64,000 nucleotides of DNA, taken from assembly GCF_013283665.1 (NCBI RefSeq), contig NZ_JABEKU010000002.1:742863-806862 (forward strand), given 5' to 3'. A program made the position numbers and the translations under genes. Shown in pieces: positions 44,766 through 52,803 of the stretch. This stretch comes from Ensifer sesbaniae. Its GTDB lineage: Bacteria; Pseudomonadota; Alphaproteobacteria; Rhizobiales; Rhizobiaceae. The first letter of the stretch is position 1; each line of letters opens with the position of its first letter. The notes under the pieces were generated by a model. The model saw only the letters and a program-made list of their open reading frames with translations. It made no database searches and was not told the origin of the DNA.

Positions 44766-46580
44766 TTACTGGTCGTTCAGCACCAGCCCCTTGGTCAGTT
44801 CCAGCGCCTGGCGCTCGAAGAGACCGCGGTAGATTCCGCCGTCAAGACGGATCAGCGCGTCGTGCGTGCCCTCCTCCGCGATCCGGCCGTGATCGAAGAC
44901 CAGCAGCCGGTCGAGCGCCCGCACGGTCGACAGGCGATGCGCGATCACCAGCGTCGTACGCCCGAGCATCAGCCGTTCCATTGCCTGCTGGATCAGCACT
45001 TCCGATTCCGAATCGAGGCTCGAGGTTGCCTCATCGAGAATAAGGATCGGTGCATCCGCCAGGAACGCGCGCGCAATGGCGATGCGCTGGCGCTCACCGC
45101 CCGAGAGCTTGACACCGCGTTCGCCCACCAGCGTGCCGTAGCCTTTCGGCAGGGCCGTGACGAAGTCGTGGGCGCTGGCAAGCTTCGCTGCCTTCTCGAT
45201 CTCGCTCTGCGTGGCGCTCGGCCGCGCATAGGCGATGTTTTCTGCAAGCGAGCGATGGAACAGGATCGGCTCCTGCTGGACGATCGCGATCTGCTGGCGC
45301 AGCGACGTCTGCGCCACCGAGGCGATGTCCTGGCCGTCGATCCGGATCTGCCCGGACTTCAGATCGTGCAGACGCTGGATCAGCTTGACGAAGGTCGTCT
45401 TGCCCGAGCCGGAATGCCCGACGAGGCCGACACGTTCGCCCTCCCGGATCGTCACCGAGAACCGGTCGTAGAGCGGCTTGCGGTGCGCACCGTAATGGAA
45501 CGTCACGTCCCTGAACTCGATGCGACCGTCGGTGATCCGGATCGGCTTGGCATCGGCCCTATCCTCGATACCGAGCGGCTGGCCATGGATGTCGACGAGC
45601 TCTTCCATGTCGTTGATCGAGCGCTGCAGGTTGCGGATATGCTGCCCGACTTCACGCAGGTAACCCTGCAGGATGAAGAACGAGGTGAGCACGAAGGTGA
45701 TGTCACCCGCCGTTGCCTGCCCGCGCGCCCACAAAAGCAAGGCGAAGCCGATCACGGCCGCGCGCAGGACGAGCAGCATCGCCCCCTGTGTCGTGCCGTT
45801 GGTCGTGCCTCTAATCCACGTGCGGCGCGTGCGGTCCCGCCACTTGGCAAGAACCTTGGCAAGGCGTGCATCCTCGCGCCCCTCGGCGCCGGAGCCCTTG
45901 ACGACGATGTTGCAGCTCACCGCGTCGGCGAGTGCGCCGCCGAGCTTCGTGTCCCACCGGTTGGCGAGGCTTGCCATCGGCGCGACATAACCGAGCGAAA
46001 GCGCGATCGTCATCAGGATGAAGACGATCGAGCCGATACCGATGATGACACCCATCATCGGCCAGTAGAACGACATCAGCACCGTCGAACCGACCAGCAT
46101 CACGACGGACGGGAACAGCGCGACCAGCAATGTGTCGTTCAGAAGGTCGAGCGCCCACATGCCGCGCGTCACCTTGCGCACCGTCGAGCCGGCGAAGCTG
46201 TTGGCGTGCCAATCGGTCGAGAAGCGCTGGATGCGGTAGAACGCCGCCGAGGCGATGTCCGCCATCATCTTGAGCGTCAGATCCGTGACGCCCAGGAAGG
46301 TGAGGTGACGCAACAGGATCGCGCCGAGCGAGAGCGCCATCAGCATCCAGAATGCCGCGATCGCCGCGGTCCAGGCGAGCTCATCCGTTGCCGCGCCGGA
46401 AACGACGGCATCAACGAGCCGGCCCGAATAGAGCGGCGTCAGGACATCGGCGAGCGTCGACAGAAGGACCATGCCGAGGATGGCGCTGATCCTGATCGGC
46501 TGCGCCTTCCAGTGAGACCAAGTGAAACCAAGAACGCTGCGGAACGCACCGCCGCGCAAGGCGAAACGAGTAAAAGCCAT
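44766..46580 (-). CDS. ABC exporter, fused membrane and ATPase domains
   Basis: A 604-residue type IV ABC exporter: six membrane helices in the N-terminal 320 residues, then an ATPase with Walker A GHSGSGKTT, signature LSGGERQR, Walker B ILILDEATSSLD and switch AHRLST. The protein works as a homodimer or with a partner; no second half-transporter is adjacent. Substrate (lipid, peptide or drug) cannot be told. There is no normal ribosome site; a small hairpin lies between GAGG and the ATG. Confidence 0.94.
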   Translation of the reverse strand: MAFTRFALRGGAFRSVLGFTWSHWKAQPIRISAILGMVLLSTLADVLTPLYSGRLVDAVVSGAATDELAWTAAIAAFWMLMALSLGAILLRHLTFLGVTDLTLKMMADIASAAFYRIQRFSTDWHANSFAGSTVRKVTRGMWALDLLNDTLLVALFPSVVMLVGSTVLMSFYWPMMGVIIGIGSIVFILMTIALSLGYVAPMASLANRWDTKLGGALADAVSCNIVVKGSGAEGREDARLAKVLAKWRDRTRRTWIRGTTNGTTQGAMLLVLRAAVIGFALLLWARGQATAGDITFVLTSFFILQGYLREVGQHIRNLQRSINDMEELVDIHGQPLGIEDRADAKPIRITDGRIEFRDVTFHYGAHRKPLYDRFSVTIREGERVGLVGHSGSGKTTFVKLIQRLHDLKSGQIRIDGQDIASVAQTSLRQQIAIVQQEPILFHRSLAENIAYARPSATQSEIEKAAKLASAHDFVTALPKGYGTLVGERGVKLSGGERQRIAIARAFLADAPILILDEATSSLDSESEVLIQQAMERLMLGRTTLVIAHRLSTVRALDRLLVFDHGRIAEEGTHDALIRLDGGIYRGLFERQALELTKGLVLNDQ

Positions 46581-46978
46581 AATATTTGCCCGATGCGCGA
46601 CGCATCGGCCTCAAAAAGATTCAGAATGGATTATGCCGTTAAAAAGGAACCCAGCTTCCGATGCGGCATCATTGGCTTGGCAATATTCTCTGGAAGAGAA
46701 CGGCCAAAATCAGCGAAACGACTTCTGACCCGGAATAGACGGAAAGACGAAGGCGCCCTTCTGCGTCCAGTTCAGAACTGTACGCCGCCCCGTAGGGAGA
46801 AAGAAAAAGCTGGCATCTTTTGAAACCTCCCTGATTGGTTGCCGGATGACGAGCTATAAGCGAATCGCGTGCAACCGCCAAGTGCGGAAATCTTGCCATG
46901 ACGCCAATCGTCGCGGCTGCGTCCCGTATGCAACAGTCGCAGAAACAGCCGACGGCGTGGCTTCTGCCCGCGACCTTT
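46581..46978. other. 398-base intergenic region
   Basis: No gene is supported. A perfect 8-bp stem-loop (46590-46597 with 46601-46608) lies 9 bases before the ABC exporter start on the minus strand. The remainder, between the exporter promoter and the 3' end of the NrsF gene, shows no structure I can name. Confidence 0.45.
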
Positions 46979-47617
46979 CTACCAGCGGACGAGCCAGCGG
47001 GCGCCAAGGGTCCCGAGCAGGGTGAGGCCAAGGACGGCAATCGTGTACCAGGTCGCGACGAAGAGCGGTGAATCATCGGGGCAGTGCGCCGCATAAAACG
47101 TGGCGGCGATGCCGCCGGCGGCAAGCCCCGCCAGTGCACCGGATAGCGCCGGACGCGATGGAGCGCCGTAGCGCAGCGCCAGCAGGAAGAGACCCAGTGG
47201 CGCCAACCCGATCAGCGGAATGAAGGTCAGGCAAAGCCGGCTGTTGGTGCCGATAAGCCGCGTCGCCCAGGCGTCCTGCGGCACCGCGAGAAGCTCCAGC
47301 ACGACGCCGCCGACGACCAGCGCTGGCGCGATTGCGAGATAGGGCAGCAGCTTGCGCAAATCCGCTTCGGGCCAGGCCGCGACGCGCATGGCGACGAAGG
47401 CGGCGGCGGCCAGCGCGATGGTCACGACGAACTTGAAGAGGAAGCGCACCGTCTCCGCGACGATGGCGATGTCCGGCCGCGGTCCGAGGAGGACCGAAAA
47501 CACGAGCCCGGCGAGAACCAGCGCGCCGGCACAAGTGGCGAACCAGACGGCATTCATCGAGAATCCGGGCCGCCTTGTATCCGCGGCAAGAGCCTTGATC
47601 AGGTCGTTCGTATCCAT
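46979..47617 (-). CDS. nrsF: NrsF-family anti-sigma factor (DUF1109)
   Basis: A 212-residue membrane protein with six hydrophobic helices, the NrsF (negative regulator of SigF) family. Its short cytoplasmic N-terminus should hold the sigma factor. Two cysteines, Cys129 in SRLCLTF and Cys179 in AAHCPDD, are 50 residues apart, the spacing I recall for the two metal-responsive cysteines of Caulobacter NrsF. The gene lies 2 bases after the sigma factor gene. Confidence 0.92.
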   Translation of the reverse strand: MDTNDLIKALAADTRRPGFSMNAVWFATCAGALVLAGLVFSVLLGPRPDIAIVAETVRFLFKFVVTIALAAAAFVAMRVAAWPEADLRKLLPYLAIAPALVVGGVVLELLAVPQDAWATRLIGTNSRLCLTFIPLIGLAPLGLFLLALRYGAPSRPALSGALAGLAAGGIAATFYAAHCPDDSPLFVATWYTIAVLGLTLLGTLGARWLVRW

Positions 47618-47619
47618 GT

Positions 47620-48156
47620 TCAGTCTCGTCCAAATCGACGGGCGATTGCGGCAAGGCCGCGATGAAGCGCCACGCGAACCGCCGTCTCATTCATATCCAG
47701 TCTCTTCGCCGTCTCGGCCACCGAACAGCCTTCGATCGAGATCGCATTGACGACCGAACGCTGCCCCGGTGCGAGGCCCTCGAGCGCCCGGCCGATCTCC
47801 CAATCGCGGGCCTTTTCGGTTTCGGCGCTCGCAAGCGTCTCTTCAAACTCCTCGATGCCAACCGTCGGGCGGCGGGCCTGTCGTCGGACGGCATCGACGA
47901 ATTTGTGCCTGGCGATCGCGTGAAGCCAGGGGATAACAGGGGCATCGTTTCGCCAGGTGTGGCGCTTGACGTGCACCGCCAGCAAAGCCTCCTGCACGAT
48001 GTCTTCGGCATCAATGCCGCCGCCAACGGCCCACCGCCGCGCCCAACTGCGGATCAGGACCGCGGCGTCACGCAGGAAGTCAGCATAGGCCTTTTCGTCT
48101 CCGGCCACAGACCCGCGAAGAAGTCCTGCCAGATGCTCGTCGTCCGCGCCGCTCAA
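47620..48156 (-). CDS. ECF RNA polymerase sigma factor (SigF-like)
   Basis: A 178-residue extracytoplasmic-function sigma factor with region 2 (GIDAEDIVQEALLAVHVKRHTW, about 47-68; helix with DAVRRQARRP) and region 4 (CSVAETAKRLDMNETAVRVALHRGLAAI). The start is a TTG at 48156 with AAGGAAAGG at normal distance. Paired with NrsF, it corresponds to Caulobacter SigF and rhizobial RpoE1/RpoE4-like factors. A matching promoter lies ahead of the divergent bufferin operon, which is its evident target. Confidence 0.94.
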   Translation of the reverse strand: MSGADDEHLAGLLRGSVAGDEKAYADFLRDAAVLIRSWARRWAVGGGIDAEDIVQEALLAVHVKRHTWRNDAPVIPWLHAIARHKFVDAVRRQARRPTVGIEEFEETLASAETEKARDWEIGRALEGLAPGQRSVVNAISIEGCSVAETAKRLDMNETAVRVALHRGLAAIARRFGRD

Positions 48157-48174
48157 CCGCGCCTTTCCTTCTCA

Positions 48175-48199
48175 TTCGCCGAACCCGGGCGTTCGTTAC
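48175..48199 (-). promoter_or_regulatory. Possible SigF-type promoter of the sigma factor operon
   Basis: On the minus strand GTAACG (48194-48199) is followed after 15 bases by CGAA (48175-48178). The spacing is one base short of the N16 form seen at the divergent promoter, so autoregulation is likely but not certain. It would leave a very short leader before the TTG start. Confidence 0.5.
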
Positions 48200-48291
48200 A
48201 CCTTCATCCCAAAAATCGCAGCGGCTGTTAGCCTGCCGTCATGATCTAGACCGCTCGCGAAGACATCACGAAAGCGTGTTGCCAAGGTTAT

Positions 48292-48317
48292 GTAACGCCA
48301 CCCGTCTCCGCGACGAA
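48292..48317 (+). promoter_or_regulatory. SigF-type promoter of the bufferin operon
   Basis: GTAACG (48292-48297), a 16-base spacer and CGAA (48314-48317) fit the -35/-10 form described for SigF-type ECF factors (GTAAC-N16-CGAA). It lies 57 bases before the precursor gene and points toward it, next to the divergently encoded sigma factor. Confidence 0.8.
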
Positions 48318-48373
48318 AGACCCGATGTGCGCCTGAGAAAGGACGCACGGGAACAGTTCAACACGGAGAAAGA

Positions 48374-48700
48374 ATGATGTCCATGAAGTCCACGATCAGC
48401 AGCGCAATGCTGGCAAGCGCGGTGGCTGCCGCCCTGTCGTCGCTTGCGACCGCAGCACCGCTCACCGAGGCGCAAGTCAAGGCGGCTATGGATGCGGGCA
48501 AGGAAAAGTGCTTCGGCGTCGCGCTCAAGGGCCAGAACGATTGCGCCGCAGGACCGGGCACAACGTGCCAGGCCACTTCGACAGTCGACTATCAGGGCAA
48601 CTCCTGGAAGTTCGTCGATGGCGGGACGTGCGCCACGATGCAGCTTCCGGACGGACGCAAGGGCTCGCCGGACCCGCTGACGCGCGACCTCCCGTCCTGA
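48374..48700 (+). CDS. bufA: Bufferin-type metallophore precursor (DUF2282, BufA)
   Basis: A 108-residue exported small protein of the DUF2282 family. A Sec signal peptide ends near ATAA-P (residues 25-29). The mature part holds exactly four cysteines, Cys46, Cys57, Cys65 and Cys86, in [20 protein letters not shown] and GTCATM, the conserved pattern of bufferin 1 precursors. In that family the adjacent MNIO enzyme converts cysteines to modified heterocycles that bind copper in the periplasm. GGAG lies 5 bases before the ATG, with alternative ATGs at 48377 and 48383. It is the first gene after the SigF-type promoter. Confidence 0.92.
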   Translation: MMSMKSTISSAMLASAVAAALSSLATAAPLTEAQVKAAMDAGKEKCFGVALKGQNDCAAGPGTTCQATSTVDYQGNSWKFVDGGTCATMQLPDGRKGSPDPLTRDLPS

Positions 48701-48712
48701 GCCGATCCGATG

Positions 48713-48743
48713 CGGGCGGGAAGAGCGAACGCCTTTCCGCCCG
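48713..48743 (+). other. Hairpin 1 between bufA and bufB
   Basis: A 10-bp stem (48713-48722 with 48734-48743, one G-T pair) with an 11-base loop just after the precursor gene. Together with the next hairpin it may protect the precursor message or reduce read-through into the maturase gene. Confidence 0.6.
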
Positions 48744-48756
48744 GACACGGCAACAG

Positions 48757-48780
48757 CGGTCGCGCAATGCGGCGCGACCG
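48757..48780 (+). other. Hairpin 2 between bufA and bufB
   Basis: A perfect 9-bp stem (48757-48765 with 48772-48780) with a 6-base loop. No T-run follows. It lies 30 bases before the maturase start codon. Confidence 0.6.
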
Positions 48781-48809
48781 AACGCGGAAAACCAGCAACA
48801 GGATTGGCA

Positions 48810-49736
48810 ATGAGCACTTTAGCAGCAACGCCCGATCGGCTCGCTTCGGCAAGCCAGCGGTTTCCCACGCATGAGATCGATGGCCTGGCAGGCACCAGCT
48901 TCAAGCACCAGCATCTGCAGGCGATCCTTGCGGATAACGCCTCCGGCGGCTTCTTCGAAGTCCACGCGGAAAACTACATGGGCGCCGGCGGTCCGCCGCA
49001 TGCGGCGCTGGCCCGGATCCGCGAAGACTTTCCCGTTTCGCTGCACGGCGTCTGCATGTCGATCGGCGGGCCGCAGCCGCTCGACAAGGCGCATCTGGGG
49101 CGGTTCAGGGACCTGGTCCGACGCTACGAACCGGCGCTCGTCTCCGAGCATCTCGCCTGGTCGACTCATGAAACCACCTACTACAACGACCTCTTGCCGC
49201 TGCCCTACACCGAAGCCACGGTAACGCGCGTTGCCGCGCATATCGACGAGGTCCAGCAGGCGATCGGCCGGCCGTTGCTGCTCGAGAACCCTTCGACCTA
49301 CGTCACTTTCCGGGAATCGACGATGAGCGAAACGGCGTTCATCCGCGAACTGGTGAAACGCACCGGCTGCGGATTGCTGCTCGACATCAACAACGTATTC
49401 GTTTCCGCCACCAACCAGAATTATTCCGCGCTCGACTATCTGAGCGACTTTCCGTTGGACCATGTCGGCGAAATCCATCTTGCCGGGCATGCTAAGCAGC
49501 AGGATGACGAGGGCGAGTTGTTGCTGATCGACAGCCACGACGGACCGGTCAGCGATGCCGTCTGGAAGCTCTTCGACATCGTCATCGGCCGTAGCGGCCC
49601 GATCCCGACGCTGATCGAATGGGATAGCGCCATTCCCGACTGGCCGGTGCTGAAGCGCGAGGCGGCGGCCGCGCAACTGATCCTCGACCGTCATTCCGAG
49701 GCAGCTTCGCGGGAGAAGAGCCGTGCAAGCGCCTAG
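48810..49736 (+). CDS. bufB: MNIO-family maturase (DUF692, BufB)
   Basis: A 308-residue TIM-barrel enzyme of the multinuclear non-heme iron-dependent oxidase family. Expected metal ligands are seen along the barrel: FFEVHAENYM, HGVCMSIGG, SEHLAW, LLENPS, LLDINNVFV, EIHLAGH and LIEWDS. In characterised bufferin systems this enzyme with BufC modifies cysteines of the precursor. The ATG at 48810 has AGGA 6 bases upstream. Its 3' end overlaps bufC by 14 bases. Confidence 0.95.
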   Translation: MSTLAATPDRLASASQRFPTHEIDGLAGTSFKHQHLQAILADNASGGFFEVHAENYMGAGGPPHAALARIREDFPVSLHGVCMSIGGPQPLDKAHLGRFRDLVRRYEPALVSEHLAWSTHETTYYNDLLPLPYTEATVTRVAAHIDEVQQAIGRPLLLENPSTYVTFRESTMSETAFIRELVKRTGCGLLLDINNVFVSATNQNYSALDYLSDFPLDHVGEIHLAGHAKQQDDEGELLLIDSHDGPVSDAVWKLFDIVIGRSGPIPTLIEWDSAIPDWPVLKREAAAAQLILDRHSEAASREKSRASA

Positions 49737-50526
49737 CAAAAAGCCCGCTGTGCCGCTCGAAGGGAGCGAGAACTACGCTGCCGAATTCGTGCCGCCGCTT
49801 CTCGATCCGGAACGTGAAACGCCCGCGCTCGTTTCCGGCCCCGACGGCAAGGCCGCCATGAAGCGCTTCAACGTCTACCGCAACAATGTCACCGTCAGCC
49901 TGATCGAGGCGTTGGCGGCGACGTTCCCGGCAACGGCGCGCATTACCGGCGAAGCCTTCTTTCGCGCCATGGCCCGTTTTCATGTGCGGGAGACAGCCCC
50001 GACTTCGCCGCTGCTCTTCGAGTACGGCCGGGATTTTCCGGATTTCATCGCACGCTACGACCATGCACGGTCGATGCCCTGGCTGGCCGATGTGGCGCGG
50101 ATCGAACGTGCCTGGCTCGATGCCTATCACGCTGCCGATGCGCCAGCTTTGACGCCCGAGACACTCGCCTCCGTCCCGCCTGACCGGCTCGGCGACGTCG
50201 TTTTCGAGGCCCATCCGGCAACCAGACTTGTCCGTTCCGATTATCCAGCCGTGACGATTTTTGCTGCCAATCGGGCGAGTGATCCGGTCGGCCGGATCCA
50301 GACCTCGGCGCCGGAAAGCGCGCTGATCACCCGCCCCGACTTGGAGGTGGCTGTCCGCCACCTGACACCGGGAGCCGACATTCTGCTCGACCGGCTGCTC
50401 TCAGGCGTTCCGCTCGCCGCAGCGGCAACGGAGGCAGCAAGCCATTGCCCCACACTCGACCTCGCCACCGTCATCGCAACGGCGCTCGACGCCGGCGCCT
50501 TCGCCGCCCTTCATCAAGGAGGATGA
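49723..50526 (+). CDS. bufC: DUF2063 partner protein (BufC)
   Basis: A 267-residue protein whose N-terminal half is the DUF2063 domain (FNVYRNNVTVSLIEALAATFPA about 47-68, with a RIAxxxF-like helical part), thought to bind the precursor leader and deliver it to the MNIO enzyme. The C-terminal part is less conserved. The GTG start lies inside bufB (14-base overlap) with GGGAGAAG upstream, so translation is coupled. Confidence 0.92.
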   Translation: MQAPSKKPAVPLEGSENYAAEFVPPLLDPERETPALVSGPDGKAAMKRFNVYRNNVTVSLIEALAATFPATARITGEAFFRAMARFHVRETAPTSPLLFEYGRDFPDFIARYDHARSMPWLADVARIERAWLDAYHAADAPALTPETLASVPPDRLGDVVFEAHPATRLVRSDYPAVTIFAANRASDPVGRIQTSAPESALITRPDLEVAVRHLTPGADILLDRLLSGVPLAAAATEAASHCPTLDLATVIATALDAGAFAALHQGG

Positions 50527-50530
50527 AAAC

Positions 50531-51046
50531 ATGATGTCCGCATCCAGTTCACCGAACGACATCAACCGGGCAGACCTGTCGCACTGGGTCCGGCGCGCCA
50601 ACCAGGTGGTGAGCATGCTTGCCCCACTTTGGCTTGCCCAGCTCGTTCTGCGCTTCGGCCTCGCAGTTCCGTTTTTCCGCTCAGGCATGAGCAAGTGGGA
50701 CGGCTTCCTGCAGTTGAACGACGTCGCCGTGCTGCTGTTCAGCTCGGAGTTTCAGTTGCATCTTCCCGGCGGTCCCTACCCCTATCCTGCCCCAGCCGCC
50801 ATGGCGTTTGCTGCCGGCTCGGCCGAGATCATGCTGCCCATCCTGCTGGTGTTCGGTCTGGCAACCCGCCTTGCCGCGCTCGGCCTCCTGATCATGACGG
50901 CAGTCGTTCAGCTGACCGTGCCGGATGGCTGGCCGATCCACATCACCTGGGCTGCGATGGCACTTGGCCTCATGGCCTCCGGGCCCGGCAAGTTCTCGCT
51001 CGACCATATGCTCTGCGCGTGGCGCGGCGGCCCCCGCAAAGGCTGA
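50531..51046 (+). CDS. DoxX-family membrane protein of the bufferin operon
   Basis: A 171-residue DoxX-like protein with four hydrophobic helices and the family features RFGLAVPFFRSGMSKWDGF and GSAEIMLPILLVFGLATR. A strong GGAGG site precedes two adjacent ATG codons. DoxX proteins commonly end bufferin operons; a redox or membrane role in maturation is presumed but not shown. Confidence 0.9.
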   Translation: MMSASSSPNDINRADLSHWVRRANQVVSMLAPLWLAQLVLRFGLAVPFFRSGMSKWDGFLQLNDVAVLLFSSEFQLHLPGGPYPYPAPAAMAFAAGSAEIMLPILLVFGLATRLAALGLLIMTAVVQLTVPDGWPIHITWAAMALGLMASGPGKFSLDHMLCAWRGGPRKG

Positions 51047-51220
51047 GACCAACCGCGGTGCCTGGGGTCAGCACCTGGCGTCGGAGCAGCGGCATAGGAT
51101 GCAATCAGCGGCGTGCGAACCCTTGCACGCCGCTGTTGCGCCTTCCGGATACAAAAAATCTATTATGGACAACTTAGTCTACGAATGGTTTAACGGCCAC
51201 CGATCGAGAAAGGGAAGGCC

Positions 51221-51829
51221 GTGAACCCGGAACTCCGCCCGCATATCCTAGTCTGCGACGCGATTGCATTGCTGTTCCAGCCCTATGCCGAAGTCGTGTT
51301 GCACGACCTCGCAACCGAAACCGTCGTCCATATCTCCGGAAATTTCTCGAAGCGGGAAATCGGCGAACCCTCGCTGCTCAGCGAGATCGGCTTCAAGGAA
51401 GCGGACGGGATCATCGGTCCCTACGAGAAGGTCAACTGGGACGGCCGCCCGATCAAGGCGATCAGCGCCGTGCTGCGCGACAGGATGGGCAAAGCAATCG
51501 GCGTGCTCTGCATCAACGCCGACGTCTCGGACTTTCACGCCGCACTGCGCACGCTCAATGCGTTTGTCGGTGTGCCGGCCAGCGACAAGCCGGAGAGTCT
51601 GTTCAAGGAGGACTGGCACGAGCGCGTCAACGAATATGTCCAGCAATGGACGGCTACCCGCGGACTGACGATCTCGACCATGAGCCGGACCGACAAGCAG
51701 GCGCTGGTGATCGCGCTTTCCTCCGATGGCGCCTTCGGCGGCAAGAATGCCGCCTCCTATATCTCCCGCATCCTCGGCATGGGCCGGGCGACCGTTTACA
51801 AATATCTGAGCAAGGATAGCGCGCAATGA
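51221..51829 (+). CDS. YheO/DauR-like transcriptional regulator (PAS plus HTH_22)
   Basis: A 202-residue regulator with an N-terminal YheO-type PAS domain (about 10-115) and a C-terminal helix-turn-helix (GKNAASYISRILGMGRATVYKYL). The closest characterised relative known to me is DauR, a repressor of D-arginine use in Pseudomonas. The GTG start has AGGGAAGG upstream. The stop overlaps the next start in an ATGA, so it is co-expressed with the cyclodeaminase-family and dehydratase genes. Confidence 0.9.
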   Translation: MNPELRPHILVCDAIALLFQPYAEVVLHDLATETVVHISGNFSKREIGEPSLLSEIGFKEADGIIGPYEKVNWDGRPIKAISAVLRDRMGKAIGVLCINADVSDFHAALRTLNAFVGVPASDKPESLFKEDWHERVNEYVQQWTATRGLTISTMSRTDKQALVIALSSDGAFGGKNAASYISRILGMGRATVYKYLSKDSAQ

Positions 51830-52803
51830 TCGTGATCGACCGCGAAAGTCTTGCCAAACTGCCCTTGCTGACGCTCGCAGCCCCGGCGATCCGTGACGCC
51901 TACATCGCCGCGATCGACGGCCGCGCCAACCTGCCGCCGGTCGGCTACCTGCCGCTTTCCGGCCGCAACGCTGATTGCCACATCAAATACGGCTACATCG
52001 AAGGCGATCCGATCTTCGTCGTGAAGATCGCCTCCGGCTTCTACGACAACCCGGCCAAGGGGCTGCCATCGAGCACCGGCATGATGGTTGCGGTCTCCGC
52101 CGAGACTGGAGAAGTCGTCGCCGTGCTCGACGACAAGGGGTTGCTGACCGATCTTCGCACTGGCGTTGGCGGCGCGATCGCGACCATGGCGCTCTGGCGC
52201 GGCGACGCCCGGAGGATCGGCATGGTCGGCACCGGGACGCAGGCTCGCGTTCAAATCCGGGCGCTGGCCGCACTCTCGGACCGTCCGTTGCAGTACACTG
52301 TTTGGGGCCGGTCGCCGGAAGGTGCTAAGGCCGTGGTCACCGACCTGGCGGACCTTGATCTTTCCATCGCGGCGACAACCGATCTGGAAACATTGTGCCG
52401 CCAGTCCGACGCGATCGTAACGACAACACCGTCGAAAGAACCGCTGATCCGATCGGAATGGATCGCACCAGGCACGCATATCACCGCCATGGGCGCCGAC
52501 GCGCCAGGCAAGCAGGAACTCGATAGCGCGCTTGTTGCCCGCGCCGATCGCCTCGTCGTCGATCTCGCTGAGCAATGCCTGGACCATGGCGAATTTTCCG
52601 CTGCCGCGCGCGCCGGGCTGATTGGCAGAGACCGCTGTATCGCGCTCGGCGCAGTCCTTTCCGGGGCGTCCGAAGGCCGGCTCTCGAACGGGGATATCAC
52701 CATCGCCGACCTGACGGGGATCGCCACGCAGGACATCGCCATCGCCCACACCGTGCTCGATGAACTCGGCCTGCTCGGCCGCGTGCAAGGAACAACCCCA
52801 TGA
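51826..52803 (+). CDS. Ornithine cyclodeaminase / mu-crystallin family enzyme
   Basis: A 325-residue NAD(P)-dependent enzyme of the OCD/mu-crystallin family. The substrate region HIKYGYIEGDPIFVVKIASGF and the Rossmann motif GMVGTGTQARVQI (about 131-143) are intact. Members include ornithine cyclodeaminase, alanine dehydrogenase, EutC of ectoine breakdown and iminosuccinate reductase BhcD. Overlap with a downstream PLP dehydratase makes an imine-reducing or imine-handling role more likely than ornithine cyclisation, but the substrate is not identified. Confidence 0.9.
   Translation: MIVIDRESLAKLPLLTLAAPAIRDAYIAAIDGRANLPPVGYLPLSGRNADCHIKYGYIEGDPIFVVKIASGFYDNPAKGLPSSTGMMVAVSAETGEVVAVLDDKGLLTDLRTGVGGAIATMALWRGDARRIGMVGTGTQARVQIRALAALSDRPLQYTVWGRSPEGAKAVVTDLADLDLSIAATTDLETLCRQSDAIVTTTPSKEPLIRSEWIAPGTHITAMGADAPGKQELDSALVARADRLVVDLAEQCLDHGEFSAAARAGLIGRDRCIALGAVLSGASEGRLSNGDITIADLTGIATQDIAIAHTVLDELGLLGRVQGTTP

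Noticed and set aside
44667-46823. Plus-strand open frame of over 700 codons across the ABC exporter
   Set aside because: Antisense to a gene with all ABC exporter motifs; composition is low-complexity and it has no recognisable domain.
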